A stretch of 44,357 nt of DNA from Nitrospira sp. (GCA_019636915.1 JAHBWQ010000011.1:1-44357); one strand, 5' to 3'. Shown: positions 9,075 through 18,890, numbered from the stretch's first letter. A program made the numbers and translations. Notes: generated by a model not told the origin, from the sequence alone.

Positions 9075-10088
9075 GTGACTTTACAGGAAGTAATCACTGA
9101 CTATTGCCATACGATCGGCGTGGATGCATCGCTAGTCCAAGGTGCCGGAGGAAACGTGTCCTGGAAGGCTGGCAATACGCTATGGATTAAAGCCTCAGGA
9201 GCTTGGCTGGCCGACGCCAACCGCAAATCCATCTTTGTGCCGGTTGATTTGATCCGTCTCAAAGACCATGTCAAATCGCAACGATTCGATGCCGCGCCGG
9301 TAGTCCTCCACCGGATGTCGAGACGCCCGTCGATCGAAACGATGCTTCACAGCATCGTCCCGCATCGGATTGTTGTCCATACCCATCCAATCGCCGTCTT
9401 GGTCCATCTGGTGCAAGCCGGATGCGTTGAAATTCTCCAACGACGGCTGCCACCAAGTGTTTCATGGCTTCTCGTCGATTACCATAAGCCGGGAGCCAAG
9501 CTCGCAGAAGCCTTGCAGAGAGCCATCGAGCATACAGCATTGAGCCCTTCCGTTCTGTTCCTGGCCAATCACGGCATGCTTGTCGGTGGAGAGACGGTCA
9601 ACGAGGTGGATCACCTGCACCGACAGGTACTCGATTCTCTACGTGAATTACCTCGCCCCCTTGATGATTGTTCTCCATCAGAAATCCCACACCAGTTGAT
9701 CAAGCGAGGATACGGACTTCCTGAAAACCCGCTCGTCCATCGAATAGCGCTTGACGATATCTGTCTTTTGCTGGTCGAAAAACATTGGGCATTGGTTCCC
9801 GATATTGTTGTCTTTCTGGGTGATCGCCCGCAGATATTCGATACTTCGGACGATGTTGTTGGGTTTATCCGGTTTGCTCGCTCCGCTCCGGCGTTTGTAC
9901 TGATACGGCATCTCGGCGTTTTTATCCGAAAGAATGCAAACCGAGCGATTGAGGCGATGCTGGTGTTTTTTGCGGAGATTGCAGGTCGATTGAAGACTAT
10001 TGATCATGTGCGTTCACTGACGCGGAGTGATATTGAGGCGCTCATGGAATGGGAAGCAGAGCGTTATCGAGTCAATGCTGGACAGTAA
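9075..10088 (+). CDS. Class II aldolase/adducin-family protein with C-terminal extension
   Basis: A 337-residue protein with a GTG start. Residues 1-200 are a class II aldolase/adducin domain: GGNVSWK near residue 25, SIETMLH (E88), VVHTHP (H102, H104) and LANHGML (H166). These give the acid/base Glu and the three zinc His of fuculose-1-phosphate aldolase and ribulose-5-phosphate 4-epimerase. The remaining ~135 residues resemble the part that follows the aldolase domain in bifunctional rhamnulose-phosphate aldolase/dehydrogenases, but no dehydrogenase follows here. It starts 9 bases after the HAD gene. It could cleave, form or epimerise a short sugar phosphate for the nucleotidyltransferase at 3197; that link is inference. 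Confidence 0.85.
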   Translation: MTLQEVITDYCHTIGVDASLVQGAGGNVSWKAGNTLWIKASGAWLADANRKSIFVPVDLIRLKDHVKSQRFDAAPVVLHRMSRRPSIETMLHSIVPHRIVVHTHPIAVLVHLVQAGCVEILQRRLPPSVSWLLVDYHKPGAKLAEALQRAIEHTALSPSVLFLANHGMLVGGETVNEVDHLHRQVLDSLRELPRPLDDCSPSEIPHQLIKRGYGLPENPLVHRIALDDICLLLVEKHWALVPDIVVFLGDRPQIFDTSDDVVGFIRFARSAPAFVLIRHLGVFIRKNANRAIEAMLVFFAEIAGRLKTIDHVRSLTRSDIEALMEWEAERYRVNAGQ

Positions 10089-10097
10089 GTACCGACC

Positions 10098-11942
10098 ATG
10101 GACTCAATGAATCACTTAGGTCAGGTGACTGAAGCTGCCGACGTCGCTGCAAGACCACTAGGGGAGGCAGGTATACCTGTACCAGATCATCGATTGAAAC
10201 GCATGTGGGTTGCGGGCAGCATCACGATCATCCTCTGGTATCTTGCGTTAGGGCTGTGGGCAAACAGCGATCTTATTGCAGGTCGGTTTGCATTACACGT
10301 GGATGAACGCATTACATTCGATGGAGTACGGAACATTCTCCATCCGGGAAGCATCGAGGCCTTTTTTCATAACATCACGGACGGGGGAGACCATCGATAT
10401 GGACGATCTCTTTGGAACTCGCTCTCGATAGGAGCAGCAATTCCTGCCTATATGTTTGGCGATACCGGGCAAATTATTGCAGCTCGCATGACACAGGTTG
10501 TGCTGCTAAGCGCCTCGTTTCTCATTCTTACTTGGACGTTCGTTCAAAGCTGGACGTTGCGGTGCTGTACGCTGCTAGGCCTCTACGCCATGCCGTATAC
10601 CTCTTACTACATGACGATGCCGAAACCTGAACCGATTCAAATGTTGTTCGTAGCGGTCTTCTTCTATTGGCATCGAAGAGAACAATATTCGTTTGGGCCT
10701 CATTGGATTTGGTTGGGACTTGCATTCGGTTCGAAAGTATCAGCCCTCCCGATCGTAATGGTTCTTGTGGCAGAAGCGCTAGCGGGTCAACGGTGTCGAC
10801 AGATACTGCAGAATAAGTTCTGGAAGGCTGAGGTGGCTCTTACTGGATTTGTGCTGGGTGTAGTGATGGCTGTGCCCATCTTGGCAGTTCCGGCGGTGGT
10901 CGGCATGGGCGGGTATTTCACAAGTAGGTTGTGGTTGAGCTGGATTCATGACCGGTATGGATTAGGCAGCCTCGGTTATGCGCTCGGGCAATGCTTTAGC
11001 TTGGGAGTTGCCTTGTACTCAGCAATTACTTCGACTCATGTCGTCGAATCCTGGGCACGCGGCTTGTTCGCAAATGCGACTCACGGGTCTGATCAAGCGA
11101 GCATTACCTTCTTCAGTTGGCTTGCCTACTATGTCGACGCGTGGCTCCTCATGCCTACCTGGTTGTCGATTACGTTGCTCTTGGGATGTGCCTGTCTTGT
11201 TGCTATGCATATAGGTCGCGGTTTCCGATTGGCCGGAGGCTACGAAAATATTGTTACCGAAGGCGGTATACTTCTGCTATGTGGCCTGGCCATGAATGGA
11301 TCCATCATGCTCACAACTCACCGCTTGTGGGGATTTTATTTATTCCCTGGAACCGTTTTGCTGCTTGTAGGGATCGCCTCCCTCGTGGATGAGGGCTTAC
11401 GAGTTTCTCTAGACGTGAGTCCCTTGATAGGGAAACGGATTGAGAACCTGCTGACCAGAATCGTTTTATGCAGCGCTGTCCTCATGATCACCGTCTACTG
11501 GTTTCCACAGAGTATCAAGGACTATCAAACACAAGCAATGAGAACGCACGCGCAGACGTATGTAGATCAATTGAGGTCATACCAAGAGGTGGTGAAGATT
11601 CTCTCTGAAATTTCCCCACCCTTTGGGAGCAAGATACAAGTTGCCTTCGATCCACTCATGTTTCCGCCGGCAAATACGGAGACATATGAAATCAAGGAAT
11701 TCTACGGGGCCTTTAAGAATTGGTCCTTGCACTATGACGTTGTGATCTTTTCAGCGATACATACTCTGCAAGGGGCATCCTATCCCGAGGATGCCCGGAT
11801 ACTTCATGAGTTGCAACTGTCGCGGAAGGAATACGCACGGTACGTGATAGGATCCAAGGGCTCATGTGTGGCGCCTCGTTGTTACGAACGGAAAGCTGTG
11901 CTCCCTAACGGAGGAGAAATCCTTGTCTTATTACAAGGCTAA
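10098..11942 (+). CDS. GT-C family integral membrane glycosyltransferase (ArnT/PMT-like)
   Basis: A 614-residue polytopic membrane protein. After a first helix (about residues 36-57) comes the acidic loop HVDERITFDG, the place where ArnT/PMT-type GT-C enzymes carry the catalytic Asp/Glu. About ten hydrophobic segments follow to residue ~460, then a soluble domain of ~150 residues. Such enzymes use polyprenyl-phosphate sugars as donors on the periplasmic side. It begins 9 bases after the aldolase gene, so it is probably co-transcribed, and the GT2 at 4968 may supply its lipid-linked donor. Overall sequence is not close enough to a named enzyme to give a symbol. Confidence 0.82.
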   Translation: MDSMNHLGQVTEAADVAARPLGEAGIPVPDHRLKRMWVAGSITIILWYLALGLWANSDLIAGRFALHVDERITFDGVRNILHPGSIEAFFHNITDGGDHRYGRSLWNSLSIGAAIPAYMFGDTGQIIAARMTQVVLLSASFLILTWTFVQSWTLRCCTLLGLYAMPYTSYYMTMPKPEPIQMLFVAVFFYWHRREQYSFGPHWIWLGLAFGSKVSALPIVMVLVAEALAGQRCRQILQNKFWKAEVALTGFVLGVVMAVPILAVPAVVGMGGYFTSRLWLSWIHDRYGLGSLGYALGQCFSLGVALYSAITSTHVVESWARGLFANATHGSDQASITFFSWLAYYVDAWLLMPTWLSITLLLGCACLVAMHIGRGFRLAGGYENIVTEGGILLLCGLAMNGSIMLTTHRLWGFYLFPGTVLLLVGIASLVDEGLRVSLDVSPLIGKRIENLLTRIVLCSAVLMITVYWFPQSIKDYQTQAMRTHAQTYVDQLRSYQEVVKILSEISPPFGSKIQVAFDPLMFPPANTETYEIKEFYGAFKNWSLHYDVVIFSAIHTLQGASYPEDARILHELQLSRKEYARYVIGSKGSCVAPRCYERKAVLPNGGEILVLLQG

Positions 11943-12058
11943 CGGAAACGGGCAGTCGGACTGTTCGGCATGCACAGAATGCATGAACCGCTTCTCTGTC
12001 CAGAGCTTGATGGTTGTCCGATCTCGACAGGAGAGGGTCGTAAAACCTTCTTAAGACA

Positions 12059-13105
12059 ATGACGCTCTACGTTCTGACATTTGCTCTGTCTTTGTTACTC
12101 TCACTATACGGTATGCCCATCGCCAGGCAAGCCGCCCTGAAGTTCGGCATCGTCGATGCTCCAGACGGACGTCTGAAACATCAGAAGGAAGCGGTCCCAT
12201 ACTTCGGAGGGTTGGCGATCTACCTGGCTTTTTTGATGAGTCTCGCCTTCACGTTTGAATTCCGGCAGGATGTCCTTGGCATTATTCTTGGCGCGACCAT
12301 CGTGGTCATGCTGGGCCTCATCGATGATTTTGGGGTGCTCTCACCCACGACGAAACTGATCGGTCAGCTTCTCGCTATTTTTGTCCTGATCAAGAGCGGT
12401 ATCCGTATTCAGATCGCGGCACTACCGGAATGGGTGGACCTCGTGCTGACCGTCTTTTGGATGGTTGGACTCATCAATGCCTTCAATCTCTTGGATATCA
12501 TGGACGGTCTTTCCGCCGGAGTCGGAGCCATCAGCGCAGCGTGTTTACTTGTGGCGGCCTTGATCCAGGGCGATCAAGTTGTGGCCTTCATGCTGGCAGC
12601 GTTGATCGGAAGCCTCATCGGATTTCTAAAATATAATTGGCAACCGGCTCGGATTTACATGGGCGACACAGGGGCCATGTTCATCGGCCTCTTGCTGGGC
12701 GCCATGGCGATGATCGGGCAATTTCCAAGCACGCACCCTCTCTCGCTGCTGACACCGGTGTTTATCTTGGGTATTCCAATCTTTGATACGCTCTTCGTCA
12801 TGTATATCCGCCATCAACGAGGCCTTCCGATATTCCTGGGCAGTCCTGACCATATCGCCATCCGACTCCGGCATTGGGGGATGTCGACTCGACACATCGT
12901 GATCGTCAGTTATCTTGCCACCGCCGTGGTTGGGGTCGTCGGTCTCATGCTCATGATAGTGGCGTATGAGGTGGCCTGGGGCCTCTGCCTCGGAACCGTT
13001 GTACTACTCTTGGCCCTGACGTTCACGTTGAAACGGATTGAGGTCAAGAACGGCAGAGATATAAATGGTGAGACATCCCTAGAAGAAAGAAAGCGAGCAG
13101 CATGA
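12059..13105 (+). CDS. Polyprenyl-phosphate HexNAc-1-phosphate transferase (WecA/TagO/MraY family)
   Basis: A 348-residue integral membrane enzyme that starts glycan synthesis by moving a sugar-1-phosphate from a UDP-sugar to undecaprenyl phosphate. Visible are GLIDDFG (D89, D90), NAFNLLDIMDGLSAG (residues 140-154), YMGDTGA and a C-terminal HIAIRLRHWG block replacing the HIHH segment. Length and about ten hydrophobic helices fit the family. MraY is ruled out by the lack of its specific motifs and by context. Its stop overlaps the start of the next gene (ATGA). About 115 bases without a gene precede it. UDP-GlcNAc is the likeliest donor, but UDP-GalNAc or others are possible. Confidence 0.9.
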   Translation: MTLYVLTFALSLLLSLYGMPIARQAALKFGIVDAPDGRLKHQKEAVPYFGGLAIYLAFLMSLAFTFEFRQDVLGIILGATIVVMLGLIDDFGVLSPTTKLIGQLLAIFVLIKSGIRIQIAALPEWVDLVLTVFWMVGLINAFNLLDIMDGLSAGVGAISAACLLVAALIQGDQVVAFMLAALIGSLIGFLKYNWQPARIYMGDTGAMFIGLLLGAMAMIGQFPSTHPLSLLTPVFILGIPIFDTLFVMYIRHQRGLPIFLGSPDHIAIRLRHWGMSTRHIVIVSYLATAVVGVVGLMLMIVAYEVAWGLCLGTVVLLLALTFTLKRIEVKNGRDINGETSLEERKRAA

Positions 13106-14430
13106 TTCTGATCGTCGGCGCCGGCCTGGCTGGGTTGAGCACCGCATACCATCTGACCGGAATTCCCTATCGACTCTATGAACGCGAGTCAGAGGTAGGA
13201 GGGCTGTGCCGGTCGTATCGCAAAGACGGGTTTACCTTCGACTACACAGGGCACCTCTTACATTTTCGTCAACCTGAGATCAAAGCACTGGTTGAGCAGT
13301 TACTTGCAGATAAACTTCAGCGTCACTATCGCAAATCGTTCATCTACTCACACCAAACCTACACAGAATATCCCTTTCAGGTGAACGTCCACGGCCTTCC
13401 GCCCGAGGTCGTGCGGGAATGTCTGCTGGGATTCATCACCACACTCTTGCATCCAGCCTCTAGCAATAATCCAAAAGATCTGTGTTTCAAGCAATGGATC
13501 TTGGACAACCTTGGAGAAGGGATGGCCAAGCACTTCATGATTCCATTCAACGAAAAGCTATGGAAGGTGTCGCTGGATGAGCTCACCTCCGATTGGGTGT
13601 CGTGGCTGGTGCCGAAGCCGGAATTGAAAGACGTAATCAATGGTGCGTTAGGCATCAAGGACAAGGCGTTCGGTTACAATCCTTCATTCCTCTATCCTGC
13701 ATCGGGTGGTATCAACGTTCTCCCTCAGTCCTTCCTGCCTGGTATCTCGAGCATCGAGACCAATGTCGAACTTCTGGAGGTGGATACGAAACGCCGACGA
13801 GCCCGTTTTTATGATCGGCTCAGCGATACGACCAGAACTGAGCACTATGAGTCATTAATTTCGACGATTCCGGTTCCGGAACTTGTGCGCCGATGCCTCG
13901 ATTTGCCTGCACCTCTCAAAGAAGCCGCTGAGGGACTGCGGTGGGTGTCGGTCTATAACCTCAATATGGCCGTGGCGCGCGAGCAGGTGTCGGACAAACA
14001 TTGGCTGTATTTCCCTGAACCGGAGTTTCCCTTTTATCGAGTCGGATTTCCCATGAATTTCTCCTCGGCGTTAGGCCAACCAGGCTGTAGTTCGATGTAT
14101 GTTGAGATCTCGCACCGACCGATGGAGCATCAACCGGTTGACCAGCTTGTCGCTCAAGCCAGGACCGGATTAGAGCGGGCCGGAATCCTACGTCCCGGAG
14201 ACGATATGGTCGTCTCCGACGTGAAGGATTTGCACTACGCCTATGTCTACTTCGATCGCCATCGCGCAACTGCGATTCCCGCCATCCTCTCGGAGCTCGA
14301 GCGAAGAGGCATTTATTCCATCGGACGGTATGGCCGTTGGGAACACACCTCTATGGAAGATGCGATCGGGCAGGGGAAGCAACTCGCGGAACGACTCCGA
14401 TTGAGACAGGATCACGCCCTCTCTGCATAG
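13102..14430 (+). CDS. FAD-dependent NAD(P)-binding protein, UDP-galactopyranose-mutase/protoporphyrinogen-oxidase-like
   Basis: A 442-residue flavoprotein. The N-terminus ILIVGAGLAGLSTAYHL is a Rossmann dinucleotide motif, followed by ERESEVGGLCRSY and FDYTGHLLHF, the double-glycine and His region shared by UDP-galactopyranose mutases and amine-oxidase-like flavoproteins. A C-terminal SIGRYGRWEHTSMEDAI block is the usual second FAD contact. In polysaccharide loci such proteins often alter a sugar ring or a lipid-linked sugar. The true UGM length (about 370-400) is slightly exceeded, so a direct UGM call is uncertain. It overlaps the WecA-like gene by four bases. Confidence 0.82.
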   Translation: MILIVGAGLAGLSTAYHLTGIPYRLYERESEVGGLCRSYRKDGFTFDYTGHLLHFRQPEIKALVEQLLADKLQRHYRKSFIYSHQTYTEYPFQVNVHGLPPEVVRECLLGFITTLLHPASSNNPKDLCFKQWILDNLGEGMAKHFMIPFNEKLWKVSLDELTSDWVSWLVPKPELKDVINGALGIKDKAFGYNPSFLYPASGGINVLPQSFLPGISSIETNVELLEVDTKRRRARFYDRLSDTTRTEHYESLISTIPVPELVRRCLDLPAPLKEAAEGLRWVSVYNLNMAVAREQVSDKHWLYFPEPEFPFYRVGFPMNFSSALGQPGCSSMYVEISHRPMEHQPVDQLVAQARTGLERAGILRPGDDMVVSDVKDLHYAYVYFDRHRATAIPAILSELERRGIYSIGRYGRWEHTSMEDAIGQGKQLAERLRLRQDHALSA

Positions 14431-14441
14431 TGACAGGTGTC

Positions 14442-15620
14442 GTGGACACGATTTGCCATATCATTACAAAGCTTGAGCTTGGCGGAGCGCAAGAGGTCGC
14501 ACTTCATGTCGTGTCCCATCTGGACCCCACAAAATATCGAGCCATTCTGATCAGTGGGCCCGGGGGACTCCTGACAGAGGAGGCCCAACACTTACCTCAT
14601 GTCGAGGTAAGGCTGCTTCCCGAGCTGGGCCGACAGATCCATCCGTTGGATGATCTGGTGGCTCTCGTTCGGCTGACCAAACTCCTTCGCCGTCTTCGTC
14701 CATCGATTGTCCATACACATAGCTCAAAGGCGGGCATCCTTGGCCGATGGGCTGCATGGTTTGCCGGAGTTCCAGTCATTGTCCATACCATCCATGGATA
14801 TGGCGTCACTCCCGTACAGCCTCGCTGGTTGAAGTGGTTGCTGGTCATGCTGGAACGAATCACCGGCTGGGTGACGACTCAGTGGATTGCCGTCTCTCAC
14901 GCCGACATCAAGAAGGGCCTCGCCTGGGGTCTATTCGGAAACAACGTTTTGTTGGTACGGCCGGGGATCGATCCAAGACCGTTTCAACAAGTGATGGAAC
15001 CGACAGACCGCGAACGACTGAGAAAAGAACTGGGCGCACGGACCGAAACACCCCTGATCGGAACTGTGGCATGTCTCAAACCGCAAAAAGCTCCCGAGGA
15101 CTTCATCGAGGTGGCCAAGCTGGTCACCGCATCACTACCTAACGTCCGGTTCATCCTCATCGGAGACGGCGAATTGCGAACGAAAGTCGAGGCGTTGATC
15201 GCTCACCATCATCTTCAGGATTGTGTCCATCTCGCTGGGTGGAGACGGGATATTCCGGCGGTGATGCACGCACTCGATATATTTCTCTTAACCTCTCACT
15301 GGGAAGGATTACCTCGAGTTTTACTTGAAGCACGGGTCTCAGATTTACCTATTGTAGCCACAAAGGTCGGTGGGGCGGATGAAGTCGTGATTGAGCCGAC
15401 AATGGGAGAACTCTGTGAAGCAGGAGACATCAACGGATTGGCTAAGGCAATCATCCGGATGTTGTCATCGCCAGAGAAACCATCGGTTGTTCGCACAGCA
15501 GAGCCATCTCCACTTCCATGTGAGTTTCACATCAGCGAAACGATTCTGCAATACGAACGACTGTATGATCGCTTGCTGAGTCCCTCTCAAGCGGGCATGA
15601 GTCGCAGAATAACCGAGTGA
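14442..15620 (+). CDS. Glycosyltransferase family 4 (GT-B fold)
   Basis: A 392-residue GT-B glycosyltransferase. ITKLELGGAQEVALHVV is the N-terminal loop, VHTHSSKAGILGR and VHTIHGYG are typical of the WcaL/EpsD-like branch, and HWEGLPRVLLEARVSDLP contains the E-x7-E donor motif. Two start choices exist: the GTG at 14442, taken here, and a GTG at 14430 that overlaps the previous stop. Starting further up would run into the flavoprotein. It probably adds the first or second sugar after the WecA-type enzyme, which is inferred from gene order only. Confidence 0.87.
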   Translation: MDTICHIITKLELGGAQEVALHVVSHLDPTKYRAILISGPGGLLTEEAQHLPHVEVRLLPELGRQIHPLDDLVALVRLTKLLRRLRPSIVHTHSSKAGILGRWAAWFAGVPVIVHTIHGYGVTPVQPRWLKWLLVMLERITGWVTTQWIAVSHADIKKGLAWGLFGNNVLLVRPGIDPRPFQQVMEPTDRERLRKELGARTETPLIGTVACLKPQKAPEDFIEVAKLVTASLPNVRFILIGDGELRTKVEALIAHHHLQDCVHLAGWRRDIPAVMHALDIFLLTSHWEGLPRVLLEARVSDLPIVATKVGGADEVVIEPTMGELCEAGDINGLAKAIIRMLSSPEKPSVVRTAEPSPLPCEFHISETILQYERLYDRLLSPSQAGMSRRITE

Positions 15621-15673
15621 GGATCACCCTGAATGGGCCGTACCCAGAAGTCAGGCCCTGACGTGCTTGAGTT

Positions 15674-16435
15674 ATGACGTTTGTCCCGCTTGAGATCATT
15701 CACAATCTGCTTCTTGGATTGAAGCCAATTTCTCAATTGATCCAGCAATACCACCTGACAGGAATCAACTCGGATTCCAGAAAGGTGCAAGAGGTTTTTG
15801 AGATGTACAGCCGATTCGAGTCGATACTTGGAAAGGATGTATTGGAGATTGGACCTGGACAAACTCTGGAGGTCTTGGAAACCGCACTGACGAAAGGGGC
15901 GGTCAGTTGTACCGCTGTAGATGTCTTGAAGTATGTGACGGACAATGAGGCAACACGAAAGCAGATCAACTACATTATTTATGACGGCCAGCGGCTACCG
16001 TTTCACTCCGGCCAATTCGACTGCGTCTGGTCCCACACCGCCTTTGAACATGTGCGCGATCCAGCGACGACTGTCGCAGAATGTTTTCGGGTCCTCCGCG
16101 CCGGTGGGCACCTCGTGGCGCTGATTGATCTCGGCGACCACTCGTACTACGGTGTACAGCCTCCACAGCCACTCAAGCTCTTTGATTGCCTCCGGTATCC
16201 TGAGTGGCTATGGAATCTGATGAAATGGAATCGCAGCTCCTACACCAATAGGTTGAGAAAATCAGAATGGATGAGGTTGTTTACTGAGGCAGGATTCGCA
16301 ATTGAGCACCAAGAATCCGCGGTGAGCCACCTCATCGCCGAGGCGTTGCCTTCACTCTCATACTTGCATTGCTACTCGTATGATGATGCCGTAACCTGTG
16401 TCCTCATACTGTGGCTCAAAAAACCACGGACCTGA
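15674..16435 (+). CDS. SAM-dependent methyltransferase, class I (type 11)
   Basis: A 253-residue Rossmann-fold methyltransferase. Motif I is DVLEIGPGQTLEVL near residue 55, the acidic end of strand 2 is in TAVDV, and DGQRLPFHSGQFDCVWSH with AFEHVRDP forms motifs II and III. This is the usual 'methyltransferase domain 11' pattern. As the last + strand gene of the polysaccharide locus it is likely to methylate a glycan or its precursor. Its stop is 13 bases from the end of the convergent ilvD gene; no terminator is visible in that gap. Confidence 0.87.
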   Translation: MTFVPLEIIHNLLLGLKPISQLIQQYHLTGINSDSRKVQEVFEMYSRFESILGKDVLEIGPGQTLEVLETALTKGAVSCTAVDVLKYVTDNEATRKQINYIIYDGQRLPFHSGQFDCVWSHTAFEHVRDPATTVAECFRVLRAGGHLVALIDLGDHSYYGVQPPQPLKLFDCLRYPEWLWNLMKWNRSSYTNRLRKSEWMRLFTEAGFAIEHQESAVSHLIAEALPSLSYLHCYSYDDAVTCVLILWLKKPRT

Positions 16436-16448
16436 GCGTTCCCTACCA

Positions 16449-18122
16449 CTAACTCGTCACCGCACCTTCCGAGGCGGACGAGACATGTCTGGCATACTTT
16501 CCCATCACACCAGAGGTGTACCGAGGGGTCGGTCGTTTGACCCTCTTCAGGCGAGTTGTGATCTCCTTCTTCGAAAGCTTCACATCGAGACGACGTTTAG
16601 GAATATCAAACGTAATAATGTCTCCATTCTTGACTGCTGCAATGGGTCCGCCTTTGACCGCTTCAGGTGCCACATGGCCGGCCATCAGCCCGTGCGTAGC
16701 TCCGGAGAACCGGCCATCGGTGAGCAAGGCAACAGAATCGCCGAGCCCGGCGCCGACGATCGCCGCCGTCACACCAAGCATCTCACGCATCCCGGGACCA
16801 CCTGACGGGCCTTCATACCGGATGACGACGACGTCACCAGCCTTGATCTGTCCGGCCTTGACGGCCACGAAGGCATCCTCTTCTTGATCGTATACCTTGG
16901 CCGGTCCTTGAAACTTCGTCATCGAATGACCGGCTACCTTCACCACACAACCCTCCGGCGCCAAATTCCCTTTCAGAATGACCAGGCCGCCGGTCGGCTT
17001 GATCGGATTGGCGAGGGGACGCAATACTTGCTGTCCGGATGCTTCACGAGCCTGCGAGGCCTCTTCACCGATCGTGCGACCAGTCACCGTCGGCTGATTC
17101 CCATGGAGCAACCCGGCATCGAGCAATCGCTTGGCGACCAAGGTGGTGCCCCCAGCCGCATAGAGATCCGCTGCGGCAAAGCGACCGCCCGGTTTTAGAT
17201 CGGCCAGTAAGGGGACCTTGCGATTGATCCTGTCAAAGTCGTCGATACTGAGCTTAATCCCCGATTCACGAGCGATGGCAAGCAGATGCAAGACGGCATT
17301 CGTGGAGCCACCCGTCGTCGCGACAGCGGCAATGGCGTTCTCCAATGACTTACGAGTGATGAGCTGACGTGGGCGAAGATCCTGCTTCACAAGCTCCATC
17401 ACCATCTTGCCGCACTCAAACGCCACATCATCCTTCCGCCCATCCATGGCGGGCACTCCATTGCGCCCCATGGGGGAAATGCCCAGAAACTCAAAGGCAA
17501 TGGCCATGGTATTCGCCGTAAATTGGCCACCACAGGCCCCAGGTCCCGGACAGGCATGATCCTCCAGGTCCTTCAACTCGGCATCGGTCATTTTTCCCGA
17601 GGCATGCTTGCCGACGGCTTCAAAGACATCTTGAATGGTCACATCATGCCCCTGAAACTGTCCCGGCATAATCGACCCGCCGTACAGCATGAGCGACGGC
17701 ACATTCAACCGGGCGAGGGCCATGACGGTTCCAGGGATCGTCTTGTCGCAACCGGACAGCGCGACGACCGCATCGAACAAATGTCCACGTGCCACGAGTT
17801 CAATCGAATCGGCAATGACCTCACGGCTGATGAGCGAAGCCTTCATGCCTTCAGTGCCCATGGAAATTCCGTCGGACACGGCGATCGTGTTGTACTCGAT
17901 CGGAGTCCCTCCGGCAGCTCGGATACCGGCTTTCACACGCTCGGAAAGCCGCCGTAAATGGAAATTACAGGGCATGACCTCAATCCACGTATTGGCGACA
18001 CCGACCAGCGGTTTCGTCAGGTCATCGTCCGTAAAGCCGACGGCTTTCAACATCGCCCGAGCCGGCGCGCGGCCGGCTCCCACCAAGAGATCATGACTTT
18101 GAAGCTTGACTTGTTTTTTCAT
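16449..18122 (-). CDS. ilvD: Dihydroxy-acid dehydratase
   Basis: A 557-residue cytoplasmic Fe-S enzyme that dehydrates 2,3-dihydroxy acids to 2-keto acids in valine, isoleucine and coenzyme A precursor synthesis. Cluster cysteines are visible in MPCNFH (C52), SGCDKTIPG (C125) and [12 protein letters not shown] (C197). The C-terminal [11 protein letters not shown] and [13 protein letters not shown] blocks are the family signature. The ATG at 18122 gives the usual length; an in-frame TTG 39 bases further out is possible but less likely. It converges with the methyltransferase gene and has no ilv neighbours in the window. Confidence 0.97.
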   Translation of the reverse strand: MKKQVKLQSHDLLVGAGRAPARAMLKAVGFTDDDLTKPLVGVANTWIEVMPCNFHLRRLSERVKAGIRAAGGTPIEYNTIAVSDGISMGTEGMKASLISREVIADSIELVARGHLFDAVVALSGCDKTIPGTVMALARLNVPSLMLYGGSIMPGQFQGHDVTIQDVFEAVGKHASGKMTDAELKDLEDHACPGPGACGGQFTANTMAIAFEFLGISPMGRNGVPAMDGRKDDVAFECGKMVMELVKQDLRPRQLITRKSLENAIAAVATTGGSTNAVLHLLAIARESGIKLSIDDFDRINRKVPLLADLKPGGRFAAADLYAAGGTTLVAKRLLDAGLLHGNQPTVTGRTIGEEASQAREASGQQVLRPLANPIKPTGGLVILKGNLAPEGCVVKVAGHSMTKFQGPAKVYDQEEDAFVAVKAGQIKAGDVVVIRYEGPSGGPGMREMLGVTAAIVGAGLGDSVALLTDGRFSGATHGLMAGHVAPEAVKGGPIAAVKNGDIITFDIPKRRLDVKLSKKEITTRLKRVKRPTPRYTSGVMGKYARHVSSASEGAVTS

Positions 18123-18242
18123 CGGTCGTTGAGGTCCTCTTTCTGAATCTGTATCCCGCAAGTGAACAACGCTTCATGAAATACGTGTCACGAGATTGGA
18201 AGCGACGTAAGCACAAAGCCGGCGGACGTTTTCACCATCCCG

Positions 18243-18887
18243 TTAGTAATTGGGTGATGCCGGAGGTGCAGCCTCATGCGGATTCTTGCCATGAGGGTTG
18301 CTCCCATGGGGATTGGCCCCGTGAGGGCCGGCACCGTGAGGATTGGCGCCATAGGGCATAGCCCCGCCAGGATGCATCCCTGAGCCTTTGTGTTGTTCCA
18401 TCACTTTGTCATGCTCGGACTTTTCTTTGGCGCGCTGTTCCGGAGTCAGCACGGCCATCACGTCTCGGCGAGCCTTGATCGCCGCCATGCGCAATCCGAT
18501 TTGGAGATCTTCACTCTGTCTCAGTTTGGCTTCGATCGCTCCGAGATCGGACTTCTCCTCATCGGTCAGCGCTTTGGCCTCACGTTCGGCAATTTGAATG
18601 TCCGCTTCTGCCTTGATCCGGACACGGTCAAGGTTCAATTGCATCTCCTTGAGCTTCGCGACCTGATCCCCACTGAGTCCGATATCCTTTTCATGCTTCA
18701 ATAGATGTCGGATCAAATGACCGGTCCCGGTATGCATCATCCCTTTTCCGTACCCATGACTGCCGCCGCCATGTCCGCCTCCCGCATGACCATAACTTGG
18801 ATCGTTCGCCCACAGACTGGGTACGCCCAACACCAACAGACAGGCCGACACAACCGCAACCATTGCCGTCTTCGTGACTGACTTCAT
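18243..18887 (-). CDS. Spy/CpxP-like periplasmic LTxxQ-type protein with His-rich repeat tail
   Basis: A 214-residue exported protein. Residues 1-27 are a signal peptide ending at LWA-N. The core (about 50-160) is helical, with KDIGLSGDQVAKLKEM and VLTPEQRAK, the paired motifs of Spy/CpxP/ZraP-type chaperones and metal sensors. A Gly/His-rich linker (HAGGGHGGGSHGYGKG) precedes the core. The tail has five G-x-x-P-H pentapeptides in a row (residues 180-204). This suggests metal binding or an unfolded-protein holdase in the periplasm. The ATG at 18887 is fixed by a strong ribosome site; an earlier in-frame ATG would lack the signal-peptide geometry. Confidence 0.8.
   Translation of the reverse strand: MKSVTKTAMVAVVSACLLVLGVPSLWANDPSYGHAGGGHGGGSHGYGKGMMHTGTGHLIRHLLKHEKDIGLSGDQVAKLKEMQLNLDRVRIKAEADIQIAEREAKALTDEEKSDLGAIEAKLRQSEDLQIGLRMAAIKARRDVMAVLTPEQRAKEKSEHDKVMEQHKGSGMHPGGAMPYGANPHGAGPHGANPHGSNPHGKNPHEAAPPASPNY
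18276..18350 (-). repeat. Five tandem G-x-x-P-H pentapeptide codons
   Basis: Seventy-five bases encode GANPH, GAGPH, GANPH, GSNPH and GKNPH without interruption at residues 180-204 of the Spy-like protein. The 15-base period is obvious in the DNA and could vary in copy number by slippage. Confidence 0.9.
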
Positions 18888-18890
18888 GCA

